Source: Paenacidovorax caeni (GTDB lineage Bacteria; Pseudomonadota; Gammaproteobacteria; Burkholderiales; Burkholderiaceae_C). From it: a stretch of 64,000 nt of DNA. Below, piece by piece: positions 1 to 8,199 of the stretch. Position 1 is the stretch's first letter. Every line of letters begins with the position of its first letter. The stretch is taken from the NCBI RefSeq assembly GCF_001298675.1, contig NZ_CYIG01000003.1, forward strand, positions 59,771-123,770. The letters run 5' to 3'. The translations under genes were made by a program, and so were the position numbers. The notes beneath the pieces are model-generated. The model was not told the origin of the DNA. It ran no database searches and was given only the letters and a program-made list of their open reading frames with translations.

Positions 1-18
1 TGTGGATGTTCATGTCTT

Positions 19-582
19 TCAGTCCTTCGGCAGGCCCAGCCCGCGCCGGCGCTCTTCATTTTCCTCGGCCGTGAAGAACACCGGCTCATGCCCGCGTGTG
101 CGCAGCCAGTCAGCCAGCGCGTAGCCCGTGCCGGCGGGCCAGCACTTGAGTTCATGCAGGTCGTACAGACGCCAGTCCACCAGCTCGGGCGAGAGCTTGA
201 CCTCGCCGCGCGCCACAACGTGGTAGGCAATGATGACCTGGTTCATGCGCAGGAACTCGTAGGCGCCGACGATGCGGCACGACAGCACGTCGAGGTTGGT
301 TTCTTCCTTCACCTCGCGCGCGATGCCTTCCTGGGGCGATTCGCCCGCCTCCATGAAGCCGGTGATCAATGCGAACATCTTCGGCGGCCAGGCGGCATTG
401 CGTGCCAACAGCACCTTGCCGTCCAGCTCGACGATGGCGGCCAGCACCGGCGTGGGGTTGTTCCAATGCGTCCAGCCGCAGGCGGGGCAGCGCAGGCGCT
501 CCTTGTCGCCGCCGTCCTCGGCCATGACGATGGGAACGAGCGCCGTGGCGCAATGGGGGCAGAAGCGGGTTTCGTAGTGCAT
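19..582 (-). CDS. Nudix hydrolase with N-terminal zinc ribbon
   Basis: A 187-residue Nudix pyrophosphohydrolase that would cleave a nucleoside diphosphate linked to another moiety. The N-terminus has a CPHC...CPAC pair, a zinc ribbon as in NudC-type enzymes. It is followed by the Nudix box G-x5-E-x7-REVKEE at roughly residues 80-102; the glycine expected after the EE pair is replaced by TN. I chose the ATG at 582 because the protein then starts just before the zinc ribbon. The reading frame stays open further upstream, but only through a dispersed repeat. The substrate cannot be told from sequence; the zinc ribbon favours an NADH-pyrophosphatase-like or ADP-ribose-like role. It is not full-length NudC, which is about 260 residues. 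Confidence 0.88.
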   Translation of the reverse strand: MHYETRFCPHCATALVPIVMAEDGGDKERLRCPACGWTHWNNPTPVLAAIVELDGKVLLARNAAWPPKMFALITGFMEAGESPQEGIAREVKEETNLDVLSCRIVGAYEFLRMNQVIIAYHVVARGEVKLSPELVDWRLYDLHELKCWPAGTGYALADWLRTRGHEPVFFTAEENEERRRGLGLPKD

Positions 583-593
583 TGCTCTTTTTC

Positions 594-637
594 TTATAGC
601 TGATAGCGCTTGCCCATCAAGCGCCATAGGGCTTTTT
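594..637. repeat. AGCGCTT palindromic repeat, copy 1
   Basis: Degenerate copy between the Nudix gene and cysM: TATAGCTGATAGCGCTT, a CGCCATC-type loop, then AAGCGCCATAGGGC. It fills almost the whole 57-bp gap between the two genes. Confidence 0.6.
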
Positions 638-639
638 CC

Positions 640-1557
640 TCAAGCAGGAAAGACGCCGGTGGACAGGTAGCGGTCGCCGCGATCACACACCACGAAAACG
701 ATGGTGGCGTTGTGCTCGCGCGCCGCAATCTGCTGTGCCACCCAGCAAGCGCCGGCGGCGGAAATACCGCCAAAGATGCCTTCCTCGCGCGCCAGGCGAC
801 GGCACATGTCCTCGGCGTCGTCCTGGCCCACATAAACCAATTCATCCACCAAGCGCGGCTCGTAGATCTTGGGCAGGTACTCCTCGGGCCACTTGCGGAT
901 GCCCGGAATGCGCGAGCCCTCGCGCGGCTGCGCACCCACGATCTGGATCGCCGGGTTCTTTTCCTTGAGAAAGCGTGCCACGCCGGTGATGGTGCCCGTC
1001 GTGCCCATGGCGCTGACGAAGTGGGTGATGCGCCCCTCGGTCTGCTCCCACAGCTCGGGGCCGGTGGTTTCGTAGTGAATGCGCGGGTTGTCCGGGTTGG
1101 CGAACTGGTCGAGCACGCGGCCCTTGCCCTGCTTGACCATGGTGTCGGCGAGGTCGCGGGCGTACTCCATGCCGCCGCTCTTGGGCGTCAGGATCAGTTC
1201 GGCGCCAAAGGCCTTCATGGTCTGGGCGCGCTCGATGGAGAGATCCTCCGGCATCACCAGCACCATGCGGTAGCCCTTGATGGCCGCCGCCATGGCCAGC
1301 GCGATACCGGTGTTGCCCGAGGTGGCCTCGATCAGCGTATCTCCGGGGCGGATTTCTCCGCGCTCCTCAGCGCGCCGGATCATCGACAGCGCTGGCCGAT
1401 CCTTCACCGAGCCCGCGGGGTTGTTGCCCTCGAGCTTACCCAGCACCACGTTGCACCGCGCCTGGTTGTCCTGCGCGCCGATGCGTTGCAACGCAACCAG
1501 CGGCGTGCGGCCGATCGCGTCTTCGATGGTGGGGTAGTGCTTGGTGAGTGACGTCAT
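640..1557 (-). CDS. cysM: cysteine synthase B
   Basis: PLP-dependent O-acetylserine sulfhydrylase of the CysM type, 305 residues, which makes cysteine from O-acetylserine and sulfide or thiosulfate. The PLP lysine lies in NPAGSVKDRPA near residue 50. The phosphate-binding loop EATSGNTGIA and the GTTGTITG motif follow. The basic CysM-like stretch QPREGSRIPGIRKWP separates it from CysK. The ATG at 1557 gives the usual family length. It is transcribed away from the tRNA gene, so the 42-bp gap must hold two divergent promoters. Confidence 0.93.
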   Translation of the reverse strand: MTSLTKHYPTIEDAIGRTPLVALQRIGAQDNQARCNVVLGKLEGNNPAGSVKDRPALSMIRRAEERGEIRPGDTLIEATSGNTGIALAMAAAIKGYRMVLVMPEDLSIERAQTMKAFGAELILTPKSGGMEYARDLADTMVKQGKGRVLDQFANPDNPRIHYETTGPELWEQTEGRITHFVSAMGTTGTITGVARFLKEKNPAIQIVGAQPREGSRIPGIRKWPEEYLPKIYEPRLVDELVYVGQDDAEDMCRRLAREEGIFGGISAAGACWVAQQIAAREHNATIVFVVCDRGDRYLSTGVFPA

Positions 1558-1599
1558 ACGCCACTACTGTGCCATAATTTAGTGCTTCACGAATTCCCC

Positions 1600-1684
1600 G
1601 CCGGAGTGGTGAAATTGGTAGACGCAGGGGACTCAAAATCCCCCGCCGCAAGGCGTGCCGGTTCGATTCCGGCCTCCGGCACCA
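1600..1684 (+). tRNA. tRNA-Leu (CAA)
   Basis: Complete class II tRNA. The acceptor arm GCCGGAG pairs with CTCCGGC at 1674-1680, discriminator A is at 1681 and CCA is encoded at 1682-1684. The anticodon stem GGGGA/TCCCC carries loop CTCAAAA, so the anticodon is CAA, reading UUG. A long variable arm (CGCCGCAAGGCG) and the T-loop GGTTCGATTCC are visible. Confidence 0.97.
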
Positions 1685-1690
1685 CATTGA

Positions 1691-1726
1691 AGGCCGCACA
1701 GTTCCCAGAACGTGCGGCCTTTTTCT
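1691..1726 (+). terminator. Rho-independent terminator of tRNA-Leu
   Basis: GGCCGCAC at 1692-1699 pairs with GTGCGGCC at 1712-1719, followed by a T-rich run. It lies 7 bp after the tRNA CCA end. Confidence 0.88.
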
Positions 1727-1797
1727 TTTCCCCTCTGTAGAGCGGGCTTCAATCGTTCGCCAAGGTGTGCTGAGGTGCGCTTGCAGCCGGGCACTTT

Positions 1798-1836
1798 TGA
1801 CGGTACCTCCACTGGATACCGAAAAAAGTACCGTCA
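1798..1836. repeat. 9-bp inverted repeat GGTAC hairpin
   Basis: TGACGGTAC at 1798-1806 is the exact reverse complement of GTACCGTCA at 1828-1836, with a 21-bp spacer that holds a further GGATACC. It sits just before the possible integrase relic and could be a leftover recombinase or regulator site. Confidence 0.4.
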
Positions 1837-1866
1837 TGCCCCTTACGGATACCGCCTGCCGCCTGG
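1835..1866 (+). pseudogene. possible N-terminal relic of a tyrosine integrase
   Basis: From the ATG at 1835 the translation starts MPLTDTACR. This resembles the opening of DUF4102 (P4-type) integrases, MALTDTAIRNAKP. The likeness then stops, and no integrase body follows. It lies 150 bp downstream of a tRNA-Leu 3' end, a usual place for such integrases. Nine residues are weak evidence, so this may be chance. Confidence 0.28.
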
Positions 1867-2023
1867 TTCAGACAAACCCTCCCGCCAGGGCGAATATTCT
1901 GGGTGCATGTGTGCACTTCGACAGCCAGCAAGTCTTGCCACACATGCCCGCTCCCCGGTACACCGCCAATCGCCCATCGTTGTGCCACCATCGGAATGCG
2001 CTCGCCAACCCCTTGGAGCTTGC

Positions 2024-2611
2024 ATGAACAAACGTGATTTTCTGAATGTCTCTGCCCTGATCGGGGCCGCCAGCCTGTCGCCAACGCCTGCACTGGCCGC
2101 GGCCTCCGCCACCGGGCCCACGCTCTTGACCGTAGGTGGCTTGGTACCCCAAGGCAACCGGCCTGCACTGGATCCCGAACTGGACCAGATGATGGCCAAG
2201 CACGGCGTCAGGTTCGGCCAGGCGTTCACCTTCGACGCGGCGGCATTGCAGAAACTGCCCAAGACCCGTATTCGCCCCACCCTGGAATACGACGGCAAGG
2301 TGCATACCCTCAGCGGCCCGGCGCTGCTCGATGTGCTGTCGGCTGCCGGCGTCAAAGCGGATCCCGGCCTGCGGCTGGGTATGCGCGCGCTCGACGGCTA
2401 CAACGTCGAAATCAGCGTCGCCGATGTCGCGGCCTATCGCATGATTTTGGCGACCCACATGGACGGCAAGCCCATGGGCCTGGGCGGCCTGGGGCCCCAA
2501 TGGGCGGTCTACGATGCCGACCGGCTGGCCGCATTCAAGGACAAGCCCCTCAAAGAACGCTTTGGTTTGTGCCCTTGGGGGGTTTATTACATCGATGTGG
2601 CACAGGGCTGA
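2024..2611 (+). CDS. exported small SUOX-fold (molybdopterin-binding-like) protein
   Basis: A 195-residue protein with a signal peptide (about residues 1-27, ending ALAAA). The body resembles the small oxidoreductase molybdopterin-binding (sulfite-oxidase fold) family: TLEYDGKVHTLSGPALLDVL, then DGYNVEISVADV, then GGLGPQWAVYDAD. The only cysteine is in FGLCPWG near the C-terminus, so the usual Mo-ligand cysteine is not seen; it may bind a ligand rather than catalyse a redox step. The open frame continues upstream, but the ATG at 2024 is right before the signal peptide. In related bacteria such genes often sit beside sensory GGDEF genes; here none is directly adjacent. Function unknown. Confidence 0.72.
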   Translation: MNKRDFLNVSALIGAASLSPTPALAAASATGPTLLTVGGLVPQGNRPALDPELDQMMAKHGVRFGQAFTFDAAALQKLPKTRIRPTLEYDGKVHTLSGPALLDVLSAAGVKADPGLRLGMRALDGYNVEISVADVAAYRMILATHMDGKPMGLGGLGPQWAVYDADRLAAFKDKPLKERFGLCPWGVYYIDVAQG

Positions 2612-2720
2612 GGTTCACGGAAAAGTCGTGGCCGCAGGCCTTGGTGAAGCCCGCGTTGCGAACCGTACTGGCACGATTCGCGGCCAACGCGTGGCGGGCC
2701 AGTGGTCATGCCGCACTGAA

Positions 2721-2757
2721 AACAAAGCCGCATGCCTTTACAGCATGCGGCTTTGTT
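2721..2757. terminator. bidirectional terminator hairpin
   Basis: A perfect 15-bp inverted repeat (AACAAAGCCGCATGC / GCATGCGGCTTTGTT) with a 7-nt loop lies between two convergent genes. T-rich on one side and A-rich on the other, it can serve both strands. Confidence 0.8.
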
Positions 2758-2811
2758 CATGGCAATGTGCACTTGGCGACGCTGCTGTGCGGCGCGGTCA
2801 GCCCTGTGTGC

Positions 2812-3039
2812 TCAACCCTCCTGGCGCCGAATCCAGCGGCGCCCGCTGTCTGTCAGGATGAACTGCCCTTGCGCGGTCTTGGTGATGTAGCCGTGCTCCA
2901 CCAGCCGCCCGGACAGGTGCTGCTTGAGCGCCTCGGGCATGCCCATGGACTGGCCCAACTCCAGGTGCTTGAGTGTCGCCAGTTCGTCCACGGTGGGCTC
3001 GAAAACGGGCGCGTGGTACAGGGGTTGTGCGGTGGCCAT
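2812..3039 (-). CDS. small conserved protein, winged-helix-like
   Basis: A 75-residue soluble protein of unknown function. The start is well supported: AAGGAGGA sits 6 bp before the ATG at 3039. The C-terminal half (RLVEHGYITKTAQGQFILT, then DSGRRW) looks like the wing and recognition region of a small winged-helix fold, with an N-terminal helical part. It is single-copy and stands alone between a hairpin and a dispersed repeat, with nothing to suggest an operon. Confidence 0.68.
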   Translation of the reverse strand: MATAQPLYHAPVFEPTVDELATLKHLELGQSMGMPEALKQHLSGRLVEHGYITKTAQGQFILTDSGRRWIRRQEG

Positions 3040-3182
3040 GGCGTGTCCTCCTTGCTGTGTGATGGGTTACGAAGACAGCGTATGCCTGTCGGATGCAAAG
3101 CGCAATCGGCCACGCCCCTGGTGCACGCCCGCATGGCCACTTCATACGCCTGCGACAACCGCACAAATCCATCATGAAAACA

Positions 3183-3217
3183 GCCGCTAGCGCTTACCCA
3201 TCAAGCGCTAGCAGCTA
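3183..3217. repeat. AGCGCTT palindromic repeat, copy 2
   Basis: Arms GCCGCTAGCGCTT (3183-3195) and AAGCGCTAGCAGC (3203-3215) around loop ACCCATC; one mismatch. Lies between the small winged-helix-like gene and the photolyase gene. Confidence 0.85.
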
Positions 3218-3261
3218 TTAATAGAGAAGTATCGGATGGCCGCTTTCAACCTGCGCGGCAT

Positions 3262-4725
3262 TCACGCCCGGGCCCCGGCACTGAGGAAGTGAAAGCGCAT
3301 GAGCGTACGCTCGCGCGCGCTGGCATGGTCCACCACCGGCAGCGGGTAGTCCTGCCCCAGGCGCAGGCCACAGGCTTGCAGCTCCAGCGGTTTCATGGCA
3401 GCGGGAAAGTGCAGGTGCTTGTCAGGCACGCGCGCCAGCTCAGGGAGATAGCGGCGGATGAACTTGCCCTCGGGGTCAAACTTTTGCGACTGTGTGATGG
3501 GGTTGAAGATGCGAAACCACGGCTGGGCGTCGCAGCCCGTGGAGGCGGCCCACTGCCAGCCGCCGTTGTTGGCGGCCAGGTCGTAGTCGTTGAGGTGCTG
3601 GGCAAAAAAGCGCTCGCCCCGGCGCCAGTCGATGCCCAGGTCTTTGGTCAAAAAGCTGGCCACCACCATGCGCAGGCGGTTGTGCATGTAGCCCGTCTGC
3701 AGCAGTTGGCGCATGGCCGCGTCCACCAGCGGGTAGCCGGTGCGTGCCTCGCACCAGGCTTGCCACAGTTCGGGCGCATCGTCCCACTGCACGCGGTCGT
3801 AGGCGGGGCGAAACGACTGCGTGACCACATGCGGGTGGTGGCGCAAGATCATGAAATAAAAGTCGCGCCACGCCAGCTCAGAGAGCCACGTTTGCGCGCC
3901 CGCGCAGCCCTGCGCGGCCTGCCCCGCAGCCAAGGCGGCAAGCTGGCGAATCGACACCGTGCCGAAGCGCAAATGCACCGAGAGGTAAGACACGCCCTTG
4001 CGCGCAGGAAAGTCGCGCGCCTCTTGGTAGGCAGCCATGCGCGGGGCAAAGTCGTGCAGCAACTGCTGCGCGCCCTGCATCCCAGGTGGCAACGCCAGGC
4101 TGCCCAGGTTGGTGGCGCTAAAGCCCAGGTCGGCCAAGGTGGGCAGCCGCTCCCCAGCAGGTGGTGCGGCCAGGTGGTGGGCGTAGCACTGCACTGGGTA
4201 GGGTGTGAGCTGGAACGCGTCGAGCTTTTGCAGCCAGGCGCGTTTGTAGGGGGTGAACACGCTGTAGGGCGAACCTTGCTGGGTCAGCACTTCGTTGTGC
4301 TCCAGCAGCACCTGGTCTTTGTAGTCGCTCAAAGCTATGCCTGCGGCCTGCAGCGCTTGGGCGGCGTGCTGGTCGCGGGCGATGGCCTCGGGTTCGTAGT
4401 CGCGGTTCGTCAGCACTTCCTGCACGCCCAGGCTGCGCGCCAGCTGCACGATGGTCGGCACGGCCGGGCCGTGGCGCACGATCAAGCCGCCACCGGGGGC
4501 GCCGCTGCGCGCGGCAAGCTGGCGCAGTTCCTCATCGAGCGCCGCGACGCTGGCGTGGATGAACTCAACGCGCCGGTCGCTGCGCCTGGGCAGGGCATCC
4601 AAGATGTCGGTATCGAACACGAACGCGCAGTACACGCGCTCGAAGCGGCGCAGTGCGTGGTACAGAGCGGCATGGTCGTCGCAGCGCAGATCGCGGCGCA
4701 TCCACACCAGGGCAGTACGGGGCAT
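3262..4725 (-). CDS. phrB: deoxyribodipyrimidine photo-lyase (class I)
   Basis: Flavin-dependent DNA repair enzyme of 487 residues that reverses cyclobutane pyrimidine dimers with blue light. The N-terminal antenna domain begins TALVWMRRDLRCDDHAAL. The FAD domain carries TGYPLVDAAMRQL, MHNRLRMVVASFLTKDL, NDYDLAANNGGWQW and CDAQPWFRIFNP, all typical of class I CPD photolyases. The ATG at 4725 gives the normal start MPRTALVW; the open frame runs further upstream without family likeness. It is divergent from the PAS-GGDEF gene. Confidence 0.93.
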   Translation of the reverse strand: MPRTALVWMRRDLRCDDHAALYHALRRFERVYCAFVFDTDILDALPRRSDRRVEFIHASVAALDEELRQLAARSGAPGGGLIVRHGPAVPTIVQLARSLGVQEVLTNRDYEPEAIARDQHAAQALQAAGIALSDYKDQVLLEHNEVLTQQGSPYSVFTPYKRAWLQKLDAFQLTPYPVQCYAHHLAAPPAGERLPTLADLGFSATNLGSLALPPGMQGAQQLLHDFAPRMAAYQEARDFPARKGVSYLSVHLRFGTVSIRQLAALAAGQAAQGCAGAQTWLSELAWRDFYFMILRHHPHVVTQSFRPAYDRVQWDDAPELWQAWCEARTGYPLVDAAMRQLLQTGYMHNRLRMVVASFLTKDLGIDWRRGERFFAQHLNDYDLAANNGGWQWAASTGCDAQPWFRIFNPITQSQKFDPEGKFIRRYLPELARVPDKHLHFPAAMKPLELQACGLRLGQDYPLPVVDHASARERTLMRFHFLSAGARA

Positions 4726-4854
4726 GGGCAAACCTGTCAAAACAAGAAAGAAAGGGGGGCTGTACCTGGGAATTGTGGCAGCCACATGATCTGCCCAAGC
4801 TTGGTATGCTGGCAGCCCCACGCGATCGCCCCGTCTTGTGAAGCCCCCACCCTT

Positions 4855-6136
4855 GTGACTTCTTTGCCCGCCTCTTTCGCTCCCGCTTGCACCGACCTGG
4901 CGCAGTTGCTGCACACGGCCGTGGCGCAGGCTTTCAATGCCGTGGTCATCACCAATGCCGCGCTGGATGGTGAAGGGCCGTGCATCACCTACTGCAACCC
5001 GGCGTTTTGCCGCATGACGGGGTACACCGAGCAGGAGCTGCTGGGGCGCTCGCCGCGCCTGCTGCAAGGCCCGCACACCGACCCCCAGGTGCTGCAGCGC
5101 CTGCGCGAATGCCTGCGCAGCGGGACGTTTTTTCAGGGCTCCACGGTGAACTACCGCAAAGATGGCAGCAGCTACCTGGTGGAGTGGAACATTTCCCCCG
5201 TGCGCGATGCCCAGGGCCAGGTGCAGGCCTACGTCTCGGTGCAGCAAGACATCACCACGCGGGTGCGTGCCGAGCAGCGCCAGGCCTTGCTGGCACGGGT
5301 GCTGAACGCCACGCAAGATGCCGTGGTGATTGCCGATGAGCAGGCGCAGATTTTGTTCGTCAACCAGGCTTTTGAAGACCTGACGGGCTACAGCAGCGAC
5401 GAAGTGCAGGGGCGCACGCCCAAATTTTTGCAATCGGGCGAGCACACCCGCTTTCTACGCCCAACTGCGCGAAGCGCTGGAACGTGGTGACAGCTGCCAG
5501 ACCACCTTTGCCAACCGGCGCAAAGACGGCAGCATTTACCACGCGGCGCAAACCATCACGCCGCTCAAAGACGAGGCCGGGGCCACACAGCACTACGTCA
5601 GCGTGACCAAAGACGTGACCGAGCTGGTGGCACGCGCGCAAGAGCTGCGCCAGCAAGCCCACCACGACGCACTGACCGGCCTGCTCAACCGCCGCGCGGG
5701 CGAGCAGCAGCTCCAGCGCTGCCAGCGGGCGGCGCAACTGGAGTGCCAGGGCTACGCGCTGATCCTGGCCGACATTGACAATTTCAAGTCCATCAACGAC
5801 CGCTTTGGCCACGAAGAGGGCGACCGCGTGCTGCAGCGCTGCGCTGCGCTGCTCAGCCGCAAGGTGCGCAGCGGCGATGCGCTGATCCGCTGGGGGGGCG
5901 AGGAATTTTTGATTGTGCTGCCCGGCTGCAAGCTGGCTGCGGCGCAGGAGCTGGCAGAACGCATCCGCCGCACCATGGCCTGCGAGCAAGATGCCGTGGT
6001 GGGCACCATCACCCTGTCGCTGGGCGTGGGCGCCTGGCAGCCGGGCGAATGCAGCTCCACGCTGCTGCGGCGCACCGACCAGGCGCTGTACCGCGCCAAA
6101 ACCAGCGGCCGCAACCAAGTCGCCGTCGCACCGTAG
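4855..6136 (+). pseudogene. PAS-PAS-GGDEF diguanylate cyclase, frameshifted
   Basis: Cytoplasmic sensory diguanylate cyclase broken into two frames. Frame 1 (to 5490) encodes two PAS domains: MTGYTEQELLGRSPRLLQG in the first and NQAFEDLTGYSSDEV in the second. The protein then falls out of frame near 5448. The downstream frame resumes the PAS ending (FYAQLREALERGD, RRKDGSIYH) and carries the GGDEF domain with I-site RSGD and the active-site variant GGEEF. Adding one C to the run CCC at 5447-5449 would restore one protein of about 427 residues. So this is either a very recent single-base deletion or a sequencing error. The start is uncertain: GTG at 4855, or ATG at 4786 in the same frame. The C-terminal part alone could be made from an internal ATG at 5603. 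Confidence 0.8.
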
Positions 6137-6159
6137 CGTTGGCGCCAGCGCGTGCGGCT

Positions 6160-6924
6160 TCAGTCCTCAGGCCAGTGGATGGCGGGCAGTTGCTCAAACG
6201 CGGGCTTGGCAAACAGGTAGCCCTGAAAGTAGTGAATACCCAAAGCACGCAGCGTGCGGTATTCGGCCAGCGTTTCCACGCCTTCGGCAATCGCCTCGAT
6301 CGACAGCGCCTTGCACACGCCCAAAATGCCCTGCACGATGGCGTGGCGCACCGGGTTGGTGTCGATCTGGCGCACCAGCTCCATGTCGAGCTTGATGATG
6401 TCAGGCTGAAACTCGGCCAACAGGTTCAGGCCCGAGTAGCCCGCGCCAAAGTCGTCAATGGCGGTTTTGAAGCCGCGACGCCGGTACTCTTGCAAGATGC
6501 GCTTGAGGTGGTCTTTGTCCACCACACGCTCGTTTTCGGTGATCTCAAAAATCAAGCGGTCGGTGGGGAATTGGTGCTGCTGCGCAGCTTCCAGCGTGGT
6601 GCGAATGCACGCGGCGGGCTCGTACACCGCATTGGGCAAAAAGTTGATGCTGACGTGGCAGCCCATGCCCAGCTGGGCTGCCAGGCGCACGGCTTTGACA
6701 CGGCAAGCCTGGTCGAACTGGTAACGGTTGTCATCGTTCACCTGGCCCAGAATGTGGGCGGCACCACTGCCATCCAGCCCGCGCACCAGAGCCTCATAGG
6801 CAAATACCTCGCGGCTGCGCACATCGACGATCGGCTGAAACGCCATGCTGAACTCAAGCGTCAGCGGCGGCCGGTCCTGGCACGCTTTGCAAGGCGCAAG
6901 AGAAGAAATGCGATGTGTAACCAT
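6160..6924 (-). CDS. EAL-domain c-di-GMP phosphodiesterase
   Basis: A 254-residue protein that is almost only an EAL domain and would hydrolyse c-di-GMP to pGpG. All key motifs are present: YEALVRG (EAL), NFLPNAV, FEITENE, IDDFGAGYSG, IIKLDMELV, AEGVETLAEY and the final FQGYLF. A short N-terminal leader (MVTHRISSLAPCKACQDR) holds two cysteines in CKAC. The ATG at 6924 is the best start; the open frame runs on to 7173 with no likeness. It ends 23 bp from the end of the convergent GGDEF gene, so a synthase and a hydrolase for the same messenger sit tail to tail. Confidence 0.9.
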   Translation of the reverse strand: MVTHRISSLAPCKACQDRPPLTLEFSMAFQPIVDVRSREVFAYEALVRGLDGSGAAHILGQVNDDNRYQFDQACRVKAVRLAAQLGMGCHVSINFLPNAVYEPAACIRTTLEAAQQHQFPTDRLIFEITENERVVDKDHLKRILQEYRRRGFKTAIDDFGAGYSGLNLLAEFQPDIIKLDMELVRQIDTNPVRHAIVQGILGVCKALSIEAIAEGVETLAEYRTLRALGIHYFQGYLFAKPAFEQLPAIHWPED

Positions 6925-7117
6925 TCGCGCATCGTACCGCAGGGCCAACGCACCAAGCGCTCCGTACCGCAGTGCCTGCGCCACCCGCAGGGTGGGCGCG
7001 TCCCCACCGGAGGCCTCCGCACCGGCATGCAGCCGGCGCACGGCAGGCAGGCAGTCCGGCAGGCCGGCCGGAAATCGTTGGCGCGCCAAGAACGTACCCC
7101 TGTGAGAGGGAGCGTTA

Positions 7118-8071
7118 TCAATCCTGGCGGAGCGGTGGGGCAGCACTCTTCCCACCGGCATCTGGCACTGCACCCTGCGTTGCCGCCATCTCCCCCAGCC
7201 ACTTGGCGAACGCCGCGAGCATCGGCGGCTGCGGCTGCGCCGGGCTGACCAGGTAGTAGCCGCGCTCCCCCTGCAGCGGCCGGGGGCACGCCACCACCAG
7301 GTCGCCCCGGGCGAGCTCGGCCTCGATGAGCAACGGCGGAATCAACGCCACCCCCAGGCCATGCGCGGCGGCAGCAGCCGTCATGGAGAACAGCTCATAG
7401 CGCGGCCCGTCGAGCGCACGCGCCACGCCGTGCACCCCCATGGCGTCGAACCACTGCTGCCAACCATAGGGCCGTGTGCTCTGCTGCAGCAGCGGCAGGC
7501 GCGCTAGCGCCTCGGGTGCCACGCCCCCCGGGGGCAGCAGGCGCGGGCTGCACACGGGCACCACGTCCTCTTGCAGCAGCAGTTGCGCCTGCACGCCGGG
7601 CCAGTTGGCCACCTGCTCGGGCGTGCCCGCGTACAGCGCGGCGTCGAACGCGGAGTCGGCAAACAGGAAGGGGCGCGTGCGCGTCTCGATGTGCACCACG
7701 ATCTCAGGGTGGCGCGCAGCCAGCAGCGGCAGGCGCGGGATCAGCCAGCGCGTGGCGAACGTGGGCACGGCGGCCAGCGACAGCGCACCGCCATGGCCCT
7801 GGTGCGCCATCACGTCGAGCGTGCCCTGCTCCAGCGTCTGTAGCCAGCGCGCCACCTGGCGCCCGTAGTGGCGCCCGGCAGGCGTGAGCACCACGCCGTG
7901 GCGCGTGCGGCGGAACAGCTGCACGCCGAGCTGCTCCTCCAGTGCCAGGATCTGGCGCGACACGGCGCTTTGCGTCAGCGCCAGCTCCTGCGCTGCGCGG
8001 GTGTAGCTCTCGTGCCGCGCGGCGGCATCGAAACAGGCCAGGGCCTGGGTGGAGGGCAAATGGCGGCGCAT
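7118..8071 (-). CDS. LysR-family regulator of the glutarate genes
   Basis: 317-residue LysR-type transcription factor. The N-terminal winged HTH spans about residues 6-65 ([29 protein letters not shown] is cut here: key residues [12 protein letters not shown] and TQSAVSRQI). The C-terminal effector domain is GcvA-like. The gene is divergent from gcdH across a 128-bp gap that holds a palindrome. That layout is typical of a LysR protein controlling its divergent neighbour. By analogy with GcdR the effector may be glutarate or a related acid; this is inference. The C-terminal tail ([18 protein letters not shown]) looks unstructured. Confidence 0.9.
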   Translation of the reverse strand: MRRHLPSTQALACFDAAARHESYTRAAQELALTQSAVSRQILALEEQLGVQLFRRTRHGVVLTPAGRHYGRQVARWLQTLEQGTLDVMAHQGHGGALSLAAVPTFATRWLIPRLPLLAARHPEIVVHIETRTRPFLFADSAFDAALYAGTPEQVANWPGVQAQLLLQEDVVPVCSPRLLPPGGVAPEALARLPLLQQSTRPYGWQQWFDAMGVHGVARALDGPRYELFSMTAAAAAHGLGVALIPPLLIEAELARGDLVVACPRPLQGERGYYLVSPAQPQPPMLAAFAKWLGEMAATQGAVPDAGGKSAAPPLRQD

Positions 8072-8093
8072 GCACGCACTCTACCCTAGAGAT

Positions 8094-8113
8094 TCCAAAA
8101 ACGCATTTCTGGA
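8094..8113. promoter_or_regulatory. candidate LysR operator
   Basis: TCCAAAAACGCATTTCTGGA, an imperfect 20-bp palindrome (8 of 10 positions pair), lies in the LysR-gcdH divergent gap, close to the LysR start. Placement fits an autoregulatory LysR box. Confidence 0.45.
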
Positions 8114-8199
8114 TGCCAACTACGCGCTTGCCACCTCTAGGCGCGCTGCCCTACGATGCGCGCGTTTCGCATGAATTCTTTTTTGCACTGGAGACACTG

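Noticed and set aside
610..1551. 313-codon plus-strand open frame opposite cysM
   Set aside because: cysM is certain; the opposite frame is low-complexity shadow.
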